Shown: positions 43,685-53,745 of the stretch, piece by piece
Numbering within the stretch: the first letter of the stretch is position 1
Layout of the letters: every line of letters starts with the position of its first letter
Program-made: the position numbers and the translations under genes
Assembly: GCF_028702905.1 (NCBI RefSeq)
Contig: NZ_JAQVNX010000002.1
Coordinates: 1-64,000, forward strand
DNA: 64,000 bases
Source of the DNA: Methanofollis sp.
Lineage (GTDB): Archaea > Halobacteriota > Methanomicrobia > Methanomicrobiales > Methanofollaceae
Reading direction: 5' to 3'
Notes under the pieces: model-generated
What the model was told of the DNA's origin: nothing
Database searches by the model: none
What the model saw: the letters and a program-made list of their open reading frames with translations, nothing else

Positions 43685-44278
43685 TCACAGCCAGTTCCTC
43701 AGAACGGACACCGCGTCGCTTTCCATGTCTTTGACCCAGGCGTCAGGGATGTTGTGCTCAGTCCTGAGGATACCAACAAGGTTCGAGCCCTTATGCTGGA
43801 TGCCAAAGAGCATCACCTTCGGATCGTCGGGAAGTTTCCCCTCGGTAAAGAGGTAACTGTACTTTGCCGCATCGGCAGATGCGTCGTCCTCCGAGGAGGC
43901 GACCACAAGACCGTCGTCGGTGGCGATCGTGAATGCATCCAGATAGTACTTCTCACACATCGCCTGCATGCTCCCCGCAATATCGGGGCGCCCTTCAAAG
44001 AGGCTGAGAGCACGGGGCGGCTTCTCCCATTCGACCTCACGGGACCGCTGGATATGCTTGAAGAGCGTGAACATGTCCACCGGCGCCTGTGCTGTCCCGC
44101 CGATGATGTTCCGCAGCTGGGCATACTGCTGCCTTTCCTGCGAATCCTTTCGTATCGCTGCCAGCTGGTCCTGGACTCTCACCAGATAGAGGACACAGCC
44201 GGCAACACCGAGACCTATCAATGCAAGGAGTACAACGATGATCTGTCCCAGTGCAATGAACGTTGTTCCATCATCCAT
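43685..44278 (-). CDS. Membrane-anchored protein with roadblock-like C-terminal domain
   Basis: 197-residue protein. One transmembrane helix near the N-terminus (about 10-35), a coiled coil (RVQDQLAAIRKDSQERQQYA), then a domain of about 100 residues beginning LDAFTIATDDGLVVASS, which has the strand-helix pattern of Roadblock/LC7 domains and ends with WVKDMESDAVSVLRNWL. ATG at 44278, eight bases after the end of the upstream gene. Probably inserts in the membrane and contacts a small GTPase or the MinD ATPase; this is inference from the domain type. Confidence 0.7.
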   Translation of the reverse strand: MDDGTTFIALGQIIVVLLALIGLGVAGCVLYLVRVQDQLAAIRKDSQERQQYAQLRNIIGGTAQAPVDMFTLFKHIQRSREVEWEKPPRALSLFEGRPDIAGSMQAMCEKYYLDAFTIATDDGLVVASSEDDASADAAKYSYLFTEGKLPDDPKVMLFGIQHKGSNLVGILRTEHNIPDAWVKDMESDAVSVLRNWL

Positions 44279-44285
44279 GTGACTA

Positions 44286-45320
44286 TCACACTTCCTTTTT
44301 CTTCTTTTCATCGACCAGATGCCCGAGCTGGAGGCGGCCCAGTATCGAGACATAACCGTTCTTCAGGTTTGCCGCCATCTGCACGGGATCGATCGCATCA
44401 AGGGCGTCGAGGTCTCTCATGACGGCAGCGGTCACCATCGAGGAGTCCGGGTCGGTTCCCTTCGGATCCTCCCGTACCGGTGCCTGGGAGGGGACAGCAG
44501 GCCCTGCCGCACCCCCTCTCGGGGGCAGCGCGGGGCGGCTCTTCATGGCAGGTGCTTCCGCTCCTTTCTGAGAGAGGGGCGGGCCGCCAGCCATAGAGCG
44601 GACCTCTGTCCGGGGCGGACCTTCGACGCGGTACCCGCCATTGAACTCAAGAGAGAGAGCGATCTGCTGGAGAGTGAGAGTATAGAGACCGACATCACCC
44701 GGCGCACCCGATGCCTTCGCTTTTTCCAGAGCGGCAGCGCCGCGCTCCCTGCCATACGCGGCAAGGATACAGGATCCCCCGGAAAAGACAAGGGTAAAAC
44801 CGACCGAAGCCAGCGTAAAGAGACCATAGCCGGTGAATGCGCGCTCCTTCAGGCGTTCAAGGATCTCTGCAGTCGCCACATCCTTTTTTACCTCGCAAAG
44901 CTCCCCTCTGGGAACGACAAGGCGCTCTTTTCCCGGAGATGCCTGCGCGGTCTGCTGTGCTTTCACAGCGCCCCGTGCCGCCTGCGCCCCCTCACTCCGT
45001 GCAGGGGGTTCACCAGAAGCGACCCGGGCATTTCTGTTGAATTCGTCTGCCAGCCGAAGCTGCTGACGTGTGAGGAGATAGAGCCCGATCTCTGCCGTCT
45101 CTTCCCCCATCGACTGGACTGCCTGCAAGGCTGCGGCGCCAAGCAGGCCCTGGTACTCTGCGAGTATGCAGGCACCTTCGGAGAAGACAAGTGAGATCAG
45201 GCCGCCTCCGTGGCTCACCATCGCATATCCGCTGAATGATGTATCCCGGATCTCTGCAAGAACAGCAGATATGGCGGTATCTCGTCTGATTGTAGAGAAG
45301 GTACCTCTCGGAATATCCAT
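44286..45320 (-). CDS. Protein with two tandem copies of a roughly 95-residue domain
   Basis: 344-residue soluble protein with an internal duplication. Unit 1 (4-100) starts PRGTFSTIRRDTAISAVLAE and unit 2 (137-232) starts PRGELCEVKKDVATAEILER; both go on through F(S/T)GY, (S/T)LVFS.G(A/S)CILA and G..AL to (G/Y)LY.LT.QQ..L..EFN. A low-complexity linker separates them, and a Pro-rich linker precedes a C-terminal helical segment (290-344). The domain resembles DUF4388/PATAN-type two-component adaptor domains, but that is a guess. First gene of the minus arm; a TATA box AATATTATA (45342-45350) is about 25 bases upstream, so it is probably leaderless. Confidence 0.75.
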   Translation of the reverse strand: MDIPRGTFSTIRRDTAISAVLAEIRDTSFSGYAMVSHGGGLISLVFSEGACILAEYQGLLGAAALQAVQSMGEETAEIGLYLLTRQQLRLADEFNRNARVASGEPPARSEGAQAARGAVKAQQTAQASPGKERLVVPRGELCEVKKDVATAEILERLKERAFTGYGLFTLASVGFTLVFSGGSCILAAYGRERGAAALEKAKASGAPGDVGLYTLTLQQIALSLEFNGGYRVEGPPRTEVRSMAGGPPLSQKGAEAPAMKSRPALPPRGGAAGPAVPSQAPVREDPKGTDPDSSMVTAAVMRDLDALDAIDPVQMAANLKNGYVSILGRLQLGHLVDEKKKKEV

Positions 45321-45673
45321 TAATATGGTGTAGTGTTTAGGAATATTATAACCCTATGTTAATGGTGAGAAATAGAAAAGATAATATTACATCACAAGAC
45401 AGCATCAAGATCGCCATTAAAATATATCGATCTTGCCTGCAGGAGACGTCACCCCCGATTCTGAAAAACCGGCACATTCGACGAATTTTAACAGACCGCA
45501 CATGCACCGAGCAGAACATTCGTCCCGGACAGATGCACGAGAAAAAAAATCAAAATGTTCGGAACCCGTCGACAAGAACCCCATAACATGCCCATATTGG
45601 TGAGATTACCTGATATCAGGCGCAAGAGAAACCAAAATATGATATATAAGATGAAGTAAGATACACGGTGGGC
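45321..45673. promoter_or_regulatory. AT-rich divergent promoter region of the MinD/roadblock cluster
   Basis: About 350 bases, markedly AT-rich, between the two arms. Minus-arm TATA at 45342-45350 and plus-arm TATA GATATATAAG at about 45641-45650, each about 25 bases before a start. No gene inside is convincing; the 76-codon open frame at 45356 has no ribosome binding site or family. Confidence 0.6.
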
Positions 45674-46048
45674 ATGACAGAACATCAGGGATTAAAAGAG
45701 AGAATAAATTCGTTCATCAGGGAGATCATGGAGGTCAGGGGCGTTTCAGCCTGCGTGCTCGCCTCTCGCGACGGGATCCTGATGGGCAAATCGTTCGTAG
45801 CAGGGGTATCCGTACCCTCTTTCGCTGCCATGAGCGCGACCATGCTGGCGGCGGCCGAGGCCGCGGCGAGCATATCACATATCCAGCCACCAGGGAAGGT
45901 GCTGGTCACCTCAGACGGCGCCTCGATGCTTGTCATGGGTGCCGGAGACCGGACGCTTCTTGCGGTCGTCCTCGATCCCACGGCAGACACAGAGGCAGCC
46001 TACAAGTTATTCACCAAGATCGCGGCTGAGATAGCGGAGGTACTATAA
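45674..46048 (+). CDS. Roadblock/LC7 domain protein
   Basis: 124-residue single-domain protein of the Roadblock/LC7 (MglB-like) superfamily: N-terminal helix LKERINSFIREIMEVRGVSA, then VLASRDGILMG, a long Ala-rich helix (ATMLAAAEAAASISH) and strands KVLVTSDGASMLVMGAG. Such proteins regulate small Ras-like GTPases or serve as dimeric platforms. ATG at 45674 preferred over GTG at 45668. Its stop overlaps the response-regulator ATG (TAATG), so both are coupled. Confidence 0.88.
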   Translation: MTEHQGLKERINSFIREIMEVRGVSACVLASRDGILMGKSFVAGVSVPSFAAMSATMLAAAEAAASISHIQPPGKVLVTSDGASMLVMGAGDRTLLAVVLDPTADTEAAYKLFTKIAAEIAEVL

Positions 46049-46677
46049 TGTACACGGTTCTGGTGGTGGACGATAGCCCATTCATCGTGGACGTCTTCGT
46101 CACCATGCTGGAGAGGGGGGGGTACCAGTCAATCGCGGCATACGGCGGCGAGGAGGCCCTTGAGATCCTCACCACCGTCACACCCGACCTCATCCTTCTG
46201 GACATCATGATGGAGCCGATGGACGGCTGGGAGACTCTTGAAAATATCAAGATCAACCCGAAGACGCGCGACATCCCGGTATTGATGCTGACCGCAAAAC
46301 AACTCACACCAGACGAGGCCGAAGGGTACGGCTCATATATCGAAGACTACATCTTAAAGCCCATCACCCATCGGGAACTCTATGACGCGATCGAGCGCGT
46401 GCTCAAGCGCCGTGAGATGATCAGGGACGATGTCGACAGGGCGAAGGAGGTCGGACTCGACCAGCGCCTTGTCGACGAATACGCGCGGCTCGCAAAAGGG
46501 GTCGACGTGAACAACCGCCTCCTCCGCATCCTTGAGACGACCTACAATATCAATGACAGCAAGGCGAGCGAGAAAGTCTCCCTTGCGATCAAGACCATGG
46601 AAAACAGTATACGGTTCCAGCAGGAACGCCTTGCCCAGATCAAGGAAGAGATCGACACTCTTCAGCAGAAAAAATAG
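46048..46677 (+). CDS. Response regulator with C-terminal coiled coil
   Basis: 209-residue protein. Receiver domain (1-120) with acidic pair VVDDS (Asp8-9 region), phosphoacceptor Asp in LLDIMM (about 52), Thr in MLTAKQ and Lys in YILKPI. The remaining 90 residues form no DNA-binding domain but helices, including a coiled coil (FQQERLAQIKEEIDTLQQKK). It likely signals through protein contacts, perhaps to the roadblock or MinD proteins of the same cluster. No kinase is adjacent; the PAS kinase at 33.4 kb is the nearest. Confidence 0.9.
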   Translation: MYTVLVVDDSPFIVDVFVTMLERGGYQSIAAYGGEEALEILTTVTPDLILLDIMMEPMDGWETLENIKINPKTRDIPVLMLTAKQLTPDEAEGYGSYIEDYILKPITHRELYDAIERVLKRREMIRDDVDRAKEVGLDQRLVDEYARLAKGVDVNNRLLRILETTYNINDSKASEKVSLAIKTMENSIRFQQERLAQIKEEIDTLQQKK

Positions 46678-46711
46678 ATCCGTTTCTTCGATGCCCGGTC
46701 CACCAGGGGCA

Positions 46712-47140
46712 TTACTCCTCTTTTCCAATCAGGACTATCGCGAGGGTGAGCACCGCAATGACCGCCACCGTCCCTGCCACATCAACAATGTCGGTCGGTC
46801 CCAGGCCGTAGACGAGCACCTTCCGCACCATCGCGGTGAGGCCCGCAATAAGGATCGGCCGCACCTGCAAACGGTTGGTCCGGAAATACGCGGTCACCGT
46901 CTCCAGGATCTCGATGATGATGATGGTGACCAGGAGGGCATGGAGCACCGTGAGGATGCTGTCGGTCATCGGCACACCGATCCTCAGACTATCCATGAAC
47001 AGGAGCGCCACATCATAGAACGAGACCGCCGCAAGGAGGGCGAGTACGATGGCAATAAAGAGGTATATCACATGGTTGACACGCATGATCGCAGCAATCG
47101 CCCACTGCATCTGCGGATTCTCATCCAGAGTAAGGACCAT
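46712..47140 (-). CDS. PsiE family membrane protein
   Basis: 142-residue protein with four transmembrane helices of the phosphate-starvation-inducible PsiE family, whose molecular role is unknown. Visible: VNHVIYLFIAIVLALLAAVS, the conserved helix ILTVLHALLVTIIIIEILET with its acidic end, FRTNRLQVRPILIAGLTAMVRK, and a last helix. Start either ATG 47140 or ATG 47179; the first fits family length, and neither has a ribosome binding site. Convergent with the response regulator. Confidence 0.8.
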   Translation of the reverse strand: MVLTLDENPQMQWAIAAIMRVNHVIYLFIAIVLALLAAVSFYDVALLFMDSLRIGVPMTDSILTVLHALLVTIIIIEILETVTAYFRTNRLQVRPILIAGLTAMVRKVLVYGLGPTDIVDVAGTVAVIAVLTLAIVLIGKEE

Positions 47141-47284
47141 TACACATTCGTCTGAATCGGAGCAGTTAAATCTTATCATAACTCATAGGGATGCATCCCG
47201 GACAATCTTCAGCGACCGGACGGTCCCGAGGGGACGAAAATTATATTAACTCTAACATCATTGTAATAATGCCGTCTGCGTACG

Positions 47285-47358
47285 GGGCCCATAGCTCAGT
47301 TAGGTAGAGCGTCTGGCTTTTAACCAGATGGTCGGGGGTTCAAATCCCTCTAGGCCCG
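47285..47358 (+). tRNA. tRNA-Lys (anticodon TTT)
   Basis: Acceptor GGGCCCA (47285-47291), D stem GCTC, anticodon stem CTGG around CTTTTAA giving TTT, T arm GGGGG-TTCAAAT-CCCTC, 3' acceptor TAGGCCC and discriminator G at 47358; no CCA encoded. Acceptor pair 6-67 is C-A, a mismatch where related tRNAs have C-G. TATA-like AATTATATTAAC at 47239-47250 lies about 40 bases upstream. Confidence 0.92.
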
Positions 47359-47433
47359 CTGCCATGGCGCAGTCTGTGGTTTTTATGTGGTGATACATCT
47401 GAATTTAACTCTTTCTTGTCCAGGGGATTGAAG

Positions 47434-47685
47434 ATGAGCACCAGATTTAATGTTTTAGATCATGAAATGGTGCCGGATCATCAGAAGATGACCGATAGCG
47501 AGATTGCAGAGCTCCTTTCCCGCTATCAGATCACACTCGACCAGCTTCCGCGTATCTACAGCGATGACCCGGCCGTCAAGGCCACCGGGGCAAAGATCGG
47601 AGATGTCATCAAGATTGTCCGGAAGAGCCAGACGGCTGGCCTCGCCGATTCGTATCGTTCTGTAGTAAAGAGGCCAAAGAAGTAA
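47434..47685 (+). CDS. rpoH: DNA-directed RNA polymerase subunit H (Rpb5 homologue)
   Basis: 83-residue subunit that contacts the jaw of archaeal RNA polymerase; equals the C-terminal domain of eukaryotic Rpb5. Typical segments: [26 protein letters not shown] and [20 protein letters not shown] at 47434; the TTG at 47416 would add six residues that do not fit. First gene of the RNA polymerase operon. Confidence 0.96.
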   Translation: MSTRFNVLDHEMVPDHQKMTDSEIAELLSRYQITLDQLPRIYSDDPAVKATGAKIGDVIKIVRKSQTAGLADSYRSVVKRPKK

Positions 47686-47695
47686 CCGGGGGCGG

Positions 47696-49267
47696 ATGGA
47701 TCTGTTAGATAGAAGCGTTATATCGAGGGCATACTTCTCAGAAGAGCACGTCGCCCGCCACCAGCTGGATTCGTACAATCACTTTCTGGAGCACAACCTC
47801 CAGAAAGTGGTGGACGAACAGCGGATCATCGAAACCGACATCGAAAACCGGGGCAAAAACAGCGAAGCGGTCTGGGTCGAACTCGGCACGATCCGGATCC
47901 TGAAACCGATCGTCCGCGAGGCCGACGGTTCGAAGAGTATTCTCTACCCGACAGAGGCGCGCCTGCGTAACCTCACCTATGCCGCACCCATCGAACTCGA
48001 CATGGCCCTCGTGCAGGGGGACATGCGGGGCGATCCGATCACGACCGAGATCGGGCAACTGCCCGTCATGATCGGTTCTGTCGCCTGCAACCTCGCAGGG
48101 CTTTCCGACAACGAGCGGGTCGCCCACGGCGAGGACCCCAGGGATCCGGGCGGTTATTTTGTCGTGAACGGCTCGGAGCGCGTCCTCATGACTCTTGAAG
48201 ACCTTGCCTCGAACAAGATCATGACCGAGTTTACCGAAAGGTACAACGAGCGGATCTATGTGGCAAAGGTCTTCTCCCAGTTCCGGGGGTACCGTGCGCT
48301 CGTCGTCGTCGAGAAGAACAAGAAAAACCTGCTTGAGGTTTCTTTCCCGTCGGTCGCCGGCCACCTGAAATTCTCCGACCTGATGCGGGCTCTGGGCCTC
48401 GGGAGCGACAGGGAAATCGTAGAAGCGGTCTCGACAGACGAGGAGATCCTCACCTACATGATGCAGAACCTCGAAGAGAGCGAGTGCGACTCTGTCGAGA
48501 GCGGCGTCATGTACGTGGGCAAAAAACTCGCTCCGAACCAGACCCGGGAGTACCAGAGGAGACGGGCCGAGTTCGTCATCGACAACTACCTGTTGCCCCA
48601 CCTCAATTATCTCATGCCCGAGAACCTCAAGGAGGGCGACGAGGGCTATGAACAGACGGCTATCGGCGTGCGGCTTGCAAAAGCGCACTTCCTCGGCCGC
48701 ATGGCAGAGGCATGCTTCGACCTCGTGCTCGGCCGCCGGAAGATCGACGATAAGGACCACTACTCGAACAAGCGGCTGAAGCTTGCAGGCGACCTGATGG
48801 AAGACCTCTTCAGGATCTCCCTCAACAGGCTGACCCGCGATATCAAGTACCAGCTCGAGCGCGCCAGCATGCGCCACCGCGACCTCTCGATCAGCACGGC
48901 CGTGCGGGCCGATGTCCTGACCGAGCGCCTCCTCCACCCCCTTGCCACCGGCAACTGGGTCGGCGGACGGACAGGTGTCTCTCAGCTCCTCGACCGGACA
49001 GACCGGATGAGCGTGCTCTCGCACCTGCGGCGCGTCATCTCGCCGCTGTCCCGGTCCCAGCCACACTTCGAGGCCCGTGACCTGCACCCGACCCAGTGGG
49101 GTCGGATCTGCCCGTCAGAGACCCCAGAAGGTCCAAATTGTGGTCTGGTGAAGAACTTCGCACAAATGGTAGAGATCTCGAAAGGTTATGACAAAACTGA
49201 CGATGTCAAGAATATCTTCTACAACCTCGGCGTGGAGCCGCTGATCATCGGGGGGAAGAAGGAATGA
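47696..49267 (+). CDS. rpoB2: DNA-directed RNA polymerase subunit B'' (N-terminal half of B)
   Basis: 523-residue subunit carrying the protrusion, lobe and fork regions of the second-largest subunit; B is split in methanogens and relatives. Landmarks: [21 protein letters not shown] near 150-170, [17 protein letters not shown], and the C-terminal [25 protein letters not shown] fork motif (20 residues shown). ATG at 47696, ten bases after rpoH. Its stop overlaps the rpoB1 ATG by four bases, matching the need for equal amounts of both halves. Confidence 0.97.
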   Translation: MDLLDRSVISRAYFSEEHVARHQLDSYNHFLEHNLQKVVDEQRIIETDIENRGKNSEAVWVELGTIRILKPIVREADGSKSILYPTEARLRNLTYAAPIELDMALVQGDMRGDPITTEIGQLPVMIGSVACNLAGLSDNERVAHGEDPRDPGGYFVVNGSERVLMTLEDLASNKIMTEFTERYNERIYVAKVFSQFRGYRALVVVEKNKKNLLEVSFPSVAGHLKFSDLMRALGLGSDREIVEAVSTDEEILTYMMQNLEESECDSVESGVMYVGKKLAPNQTREYQRRRAEFVIDNYLLPHLNYLMPENLKEGDEGYEQTAIGVRLAKAHFLGRMAEACFDLVLGRRKIDDKDHYSNKRLKLAGDLMEDLFRISLNRLTRDIKYQLERASMRHRDLSISTAVRADVLTERLLHPLATGNWVGGRTGVSQLLDRTDRMSVLSHLRRVISPLSRSQPHFEARDLHPTQWGRICPSETPEGPNCGLVKNFAQMVEISKGYDKTDDVKNIFYNLGVEPLIIGGKKE

Positions 49268-51078
49268 AGAAGTCACGCGTATTCCTTGACGGTTCCCTCA
49301 TCGGACTCGTCGAAAACCCGCAAGAGGTCGTAGAAAAGGCGCGGGCCATGCGACGCCATGGGGCAATCTCCTCCGAGGTGAACATCGCCTTCGCGGAGTT
49401 CAACGGCGACGTGGTCATCAACACCGACCGCGGCCGGGCCAGAAGGCCCCTGATCGTCGTCAAGGACGGTAAGCCCGTGATCACGAACGCCGAGATCGCC
49501 CTGCTCGCCGCGAACGAGATCGCGTTCGAAGACCTCATCAAGAGAGGCCTCATAGAGTTCGTCGACGCGGAGGAGGAGGAGAACCTCTATATTGCGATCA
49601 AAGAGGCTGACCTGACCCCCGAGCACACCCACCTCGAGATCGACCCCTCCCTGATCCTGGGTATCGGCGCGGCCCATGTGCCGTTCCCCGAGCACAACGC
49701 ATCACCGCGTGTCACCATGGGCGCAGGCATGGTCAAGCAGGCCCTTGGTTTTGCCACAGCCAACACAAAACTGCGGCCCGACACGAGGAGCAACCAGCTC
49801 CACTACTGCCAGAAGCCGATGGTCTATACACAGGCCTCCGACCTGATCGGATCTGATGACCGGCCGGCCGGCCAGAACTTCGTCGTCGGCATCCTTTCGT
49901 ACGAAGGTTACAACATCGAAGATGCGCTCATCTTCAACAAGGCCTCGATTGACCGCGGCCTCGGGCGCTCCCACTTCTTCAGGACCTACGAAGGCGAAGA
50001 AAGGCGCTATCCAGGCGGCCAGGTCGACAGGATCGAGATCCCGGACGAAGAAGTCTCGGGCGCCCATGGCGCGGAGTACTACCAGAACCTGGACGACGAC
50101 GGGGTCATCAACCCCGAGACAGTCGTCAAGGAGAAGGACGTCCTTATCGGGAAGACTTCTCCGCCACGTTTCCTTGAAGAGCCGAGCGGCGAACTGATCG
50201 CCGTCGAGAAGAGGCGCGACACCTCGGTGACGATGCGGAGCAACGAGCACGGCATCGTGGACACCGTGATCATCACCGAGGGCGAGAACTCCTCGCGCCT
50301 GGTGAAAGTCAGGACCCGCGACCTCCGTGTGCCAGAGGTCGGCGACAAGTTCGCGTCCAGGCACGGTCAGAAGGGTGTCGTCGGCTGGATCGTCCCGCAG
50401 GAGGACATGCCCTTCGGTGAGATGGGCATTGCCCCCGACCTCGTCATCAATCCCCACGCGGTCCCGAGCCGTATGACCATCGGGCACATGCTTGAGATGC
50501 TCGGCGGCAAGGTGGGCGCCCTCGATGGGCGGCGGATCGACTCCACCGCATTCAAGGGCGAGACAGAGGAAAACCTCCGCCAGGCCCTGAAGCAGTACGG
50601 CTTCGCACACACAGGCCGCGAGATCCTGTACGACGGTTACACAGGCAAGCAATTCCACGCGGATATCTATGTCGGCGTGATCTACTACCAGAAGCTCTAC
50701 CACATGGTCTCCTCGAAGATGCATGCACGGTCCCGCGGCCCGATCCAGGTGCTCACCCGTCAGCCGACCGAAGGGCGTGCCCGCGAGGGCGGTCTCCGGT
50801 TCGGTGAGATGGAGCGCGATGTGATGATCGGCCACGGCGCTGCGATGGCCCTCAAGGAACGTCTGCTCGACGAGTCCGACAAGGTGAACCAGTACGTCTG
50901 CGCCCACTGCGGCATGGTAGCGATGCTCGACAAGAAGAGAAACGTCACCCGGTGCCTGAACTGCGGCAGCGAGACCGACATCTACTCGGTCGAGATGAGT
51001 TACGCGTTCAAGCTCCTCCTCGACGAGATGAAGAGCATGGGCATCGCGCCGCGCCTGCGGCTTGAGGATATGGTATAA
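49264..51078 (+). CDS. rpoB1: DNA-directed RNA polymerase subunit B' (C-terminal half of B)
   Basis: 604-residue subunit with the external, hybrid-binding, wall and clamp parts of B. Visible: [29 protein letters not shown] (catalytic core Lys/Arg), [39 protein letters not shown], and a zinc clamp motif CAHCGMV...CLNCG near the C-terminus. Overlaps rpoB2 by four bases and is followed by rpoA1 after 12 bases. Confidence 0.97.
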   Translation: MKKSRVFLDGSLIGLVENPQEVVEKARAMRRHGAISSEVNIAFAEFNGDVVINTDRGRARRPLIVVKDGKPVITNAEIALLAANEIAFEDLIKRGLIEFVDAEEEENLYIAIKEADLTPEHTHLEIDPSLILGIGAAHVPFPEHNASPRVTMGAGMVKQALGFATANTKLRPDTRSNQLHYCQKPMVYTQASDLIGSDDRPAGQNFVVGILSYEGYNIEDALIFNKASIDRGLGRSHFFRTYEGEERRYPGGQVDRIEIPDEEVSGAHGAEYYQNLDDDGVINPETVVKEKDVLIGKTSPPRFLEEPSGELIAVEKRRDTSVTMRSNEHGIVDTVIITEGENSSRLVKVRTRDLRVPEVGDKFASRHGQKGVVGWIVPQEDMPFGEMGIAPDLVINPHAVPSRMTIGHMLEMLGGKVGALDGRRIDSTAFKGETEENLRQALKQYGFAHTGREILYDGYTGKQFHADIYVGVIYYQKLYHMVSSKMHARSRGPIQVLTRQPTEGRAREGGLRFGEMERDVMIGHGAAMALKERLLDESDKVNQYVCAHCGMVAMLDKKRNVTRCLNCGSETDIYSVEMSYAFKLLLDEMKSMGIAPRLRLEDMV

Positions 51079-51090
51079 GGGGGGACAGAT

Positions 51091-53745
51091 ATGACAAGCC
51101 CGAAGAGAATTGGAAGGATCGAGTTCGGTATCCTCTCGCCCAAGGAGATCCGCCAGATGAGTGTGAGGAAGATCATCTGGGCCGACACCTATGACGACGA
51201 CGGCTACCCGTACTCGCAGGGGTTAATGGACCTCCACCTCGGCGTCATCGACCCGGGGATGCGGTGCAAGACCTGTACACAGAAGGCGAGCGACTGTCCG
51301 GGTCACTTCGGCCACATCGAACTCGCAAAGCCGGTGATCCATGTCGGCTACACCCGACTGATCAGGAAACTCCTCCGTGTGACCTGCAGCAGCTGCGGCA
51401 GGCTCCTCCTCTCCCCTGACGAGATCACGAAGATCGTCGGGACCGAAGAAGAGGAGAGCGGCGACCTGGTCACCGAGAAAGACATCAAGAAGGAACGGGT
51501 TTGCCCGTACTGCGGCGAACAGCAGTTGAAGATCAACTTCGAGAAACCGACGACCTTCTCCGAGGTCGTCGTCACCCCCGACGACCAGGGGAAGGAGAAG
51601 AAAGAGGAGCACAAGCTGACGCCAGCCGACATCCGCGCCCGGCTCGAGCGGATCCCGAACGAGGATCTCAAACTCCTCGGCATCGACCCCGAGGTCGCGA
51701 GGCCCGAGTGGACGATCCTCACCGTGCTCCCCGTGCCCCCGGTGACGATGCGCCCGTCGATCATCCTGGAAAACGGCCAGCGTTCTGAGGACGACCTGAC
51801 CCACAAGCTCGTGGACATCATCAGGATCAACCAGCGCTTCAAGGAAAACCAGGACGCCGGCGCACCGCAGCTGATCATCGAGGACCTCTGGGAACTTCTC
51901 CAGTACCATGTCACCACCTACATGGACAACGAGGTGGCAGGCTGCCCGCCGGCTCGCCACCGCTCGGGCCGACCGTTAAAGACCCTCTCGCAGAGACTAA
52001 AGGGTAAGGACGGCCGGTTCCGTGGCTCTCTCTCCGGCAAGCGCGTGAACTTCTCGGCCCGTACCGTCATCTCGCCAAGCCCATTCCTCAGCGTGAACGA
52101 GGTCGGGATTCCCATGGCGATCGCCAACGAGATGACCATCCCGGTGCGGGTGACCACGCAGAACATCGACGTCGCCCGCGTGTACGTGCGAAACGGGACC
52201 GGCCGGAAGGCCCTCACCGACCCGCCCGGCGCGAACTACGTGATCCGGTCGGACGAACGGCGTATCCGTATCTCCGATGAGAACAAGGACGACGTCGCCG
52301 ACCAGCTTGAATTGGGCTGGACGGTGGAGAGGCAGATGCGGGACGGGGATATCGTGCTCTTCAACAGACAGCCGTCCCTGCACCGGATGTCGATCATGGG
52401 CCACCATGTCAAGATCATGGACGGGAAGACCTTCAGGCTGAATCCGGCCGTCTGCCCACCATACAACGCTGACTTCGATGGCGACGAAATGAACCTGCAC
52501 GTGCCGCAGACCGAGGAGGCAATGGCCGAGGTCGAGATCCTGGTCAATGTGCAGGAAAACATTCTCTCGCCCCGTTTCGGCGGCCCGATCATCGGCGGTA
52601 TCCACGACCACATCTCAGGGATCTTCCTGCTGACCCACGAAGTGCGCTGGTTCACCAAGTCCGAGGCCCTCTACCTTCTCAAGCACACGGGCGTCGAGCA
52701 CATGCCCGAGCCCGGCAGGGTCGAGAATGGCGTGCCCTACTGGAGCAACAAGCAGGTCTTCTCAGTGATCATCCCTGACGACATCAACATGATCTTCAAG
52801 GCGTCGTCCTGTCAACACTGCGATACCTGCAAGAAAGAGCTCTGCGACCGCGATACCTACGTAAAGATCAAAGACGGCGAGCTTGTCACCGGCACCATCG
52901 ACAAGAAGGCGATCGGTGCATTCGACGGCGAGATCGTGAACAGGATCATCCGCCAGTACTCACAGAAGCGGGCGGCACAGTTCATCAACGACATGACCCG
53001 CCTCTCGATCCGGGCCATCATGTTCGACGGCTTCTCCTTCGCCATCGACGACGAAGACCTGTCCAAGACCGATTACGGCCAGATCGAAGAAGTGCTCGAC
53101 AACGCCGAGCGTGACGTCCGCAGGCGCATCCAGATCTACGAGGAAGGCCAGCTCGAACCGATGCCAGGCCGTACCGAGGAAGAGACCCTGGAAATGCAGA
53201 TCATGCAGGTGCTCGGCAAGGCCCGTGACAGCACCGGTGAGATTGCATCCCGTCACCTCGGCCTCTCCAACTCGGCCGTGGTGATGGCAGTCTCCGGTGC
53301 CCGTGGTTCGATCCTGAACCTGACCCAGATGGCAGGATGTGTCGGACAGCAGTCTGTCCGTGGTGAGCGTATTGTCCGTGGGTACGACAGGCGTACCCTC
53401 CCGCACTTCAAGCGGGACGACCGCGGTGCACCGGCCCACGGTTTTGTCAGGTCGTCGTACAAGAAGGGACTCAACCCGACCGAGTTCTTCTTCCACGCCA
53501 TCGGTGGCCGTGAAGGTCTCGTCGATACCGCAGTCAGAACGTCGCAGAGCGGGTACCTGCAGAGGCGGATGATCAACGCGCTGCAGGACCTGAAGGTCGA
53601 ATACGACCGGTCTGTCAGGACGACCGGCGGACGGATCCTCCAGTTCAAGTACGGCGAGGACGGCACCGACCCGACAAAGAGCAGTTATGGCGAACCTGTG
53701 GACGTGAAAGGCGCGATCGAGAACGTGCTCAAGGAGGAGGTCTGA
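51091..53745 (+). CDS. rpoA1: DNA-directed RNA polymerase subunit A'
   Basis: 884-residue N-terminal part of the largest subunit. Contains the zinc clamp [20 protein letters not shown] (about residues 58-77), a second Cys cluster, the rudder/lid region, and the catalytic Mg motif [12 protein letters not shown] (about 463-474). Bridge-helix sequence ([14 protein letters not shown]) and funnel are near the C-terminus. The split from A'' is the normal archaeal one. Its stop overlaps the rpoA2 ATG by one base (TGATG). Confidence 0.97.
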   Translation: MTSPKRIGRIEFGILSPKEIRQMSVRKIIWADTYDDDGYPYSQGLMDLHLGVIDPGMRCKTCTQKASDCPGHFGHIELAKPVIHVGYTRLIRKLLRVTCSSCGRLLLSPDEITKIVGTEEEESGDLVTEKDIKKERVCPYCGEQQLKINFEKPTTFSEVVVTPDDQGKEKKEEHKLTPADIRARLERIPNEDLKLLGIDPEVARPEWTILTVLPVPPVTMRPSIILENGQRSEDDLTHKLVDIIRINQRFKENQDAGAPQLIIEDLWELLQYHVTTYMDNEVAGCPPARHRSGRPLKTLSQRLKGKDGRFRGSLSGKRVNFSARTVISPSPFLSVNEVGIPMAIANEMTIPVRVTTQNIDVARVYVRNGTGRKALTDPPGANYVIRSDERRIRISDENKDDVADQLELGWTVERQMRDGDIVLFNRQPSLHRMSIMGHHVKIMDGKTFRLNPAVCPPYNADFDGDEMNLHVPQTEEAMAEVEILVNVQENILSPRFGGPIIGGIHDHISGIFLLTHEVRWFTKSEALYLLKHTGVEHMPEPGRVENGVPYWSNKQVFSVIIPDDINMIFKASSCQHCDTCKKELCDRDTYVKIKDGELVTGTIDKKAIGAFDGEIVNRIIRQYSQKRAAQFINDMTRLSIRAIMFDGFSFAIDDEDLSKTDYGQIEEVLDNAERDVRRRIQIYEEGQLEPMPGRTEEETLEMQIMQVLGKARDSTGEIASRHLGLSNSAVVMAVSGARGSILNLTQMAGCVGQQSVRGERIVRGYDRRTLPHFKRDDRGAPAHGFVRSSYKKGLNPTEFFFHAIGGREGLVDTAVRTSQSGYLQRRMINALQDLKVEYDRSVRTTGGRILQFKYGEDGTDPTKSSYGEPVDVKGAIENVLKEEV

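Noticed and set aside
45356..45586. 76-codon open frame in the MinD cluster promoter region
   Set aside because: AT-rich promoter sequence, low-complexity translation, no ribosome binding site; the TATA boxes fit the two flanking operons.
47738..49087. 449-codon open frame antisense to rpoB2
   Set aside because: Shadow frame opposite a highly conserved RNA polymerase subunit.
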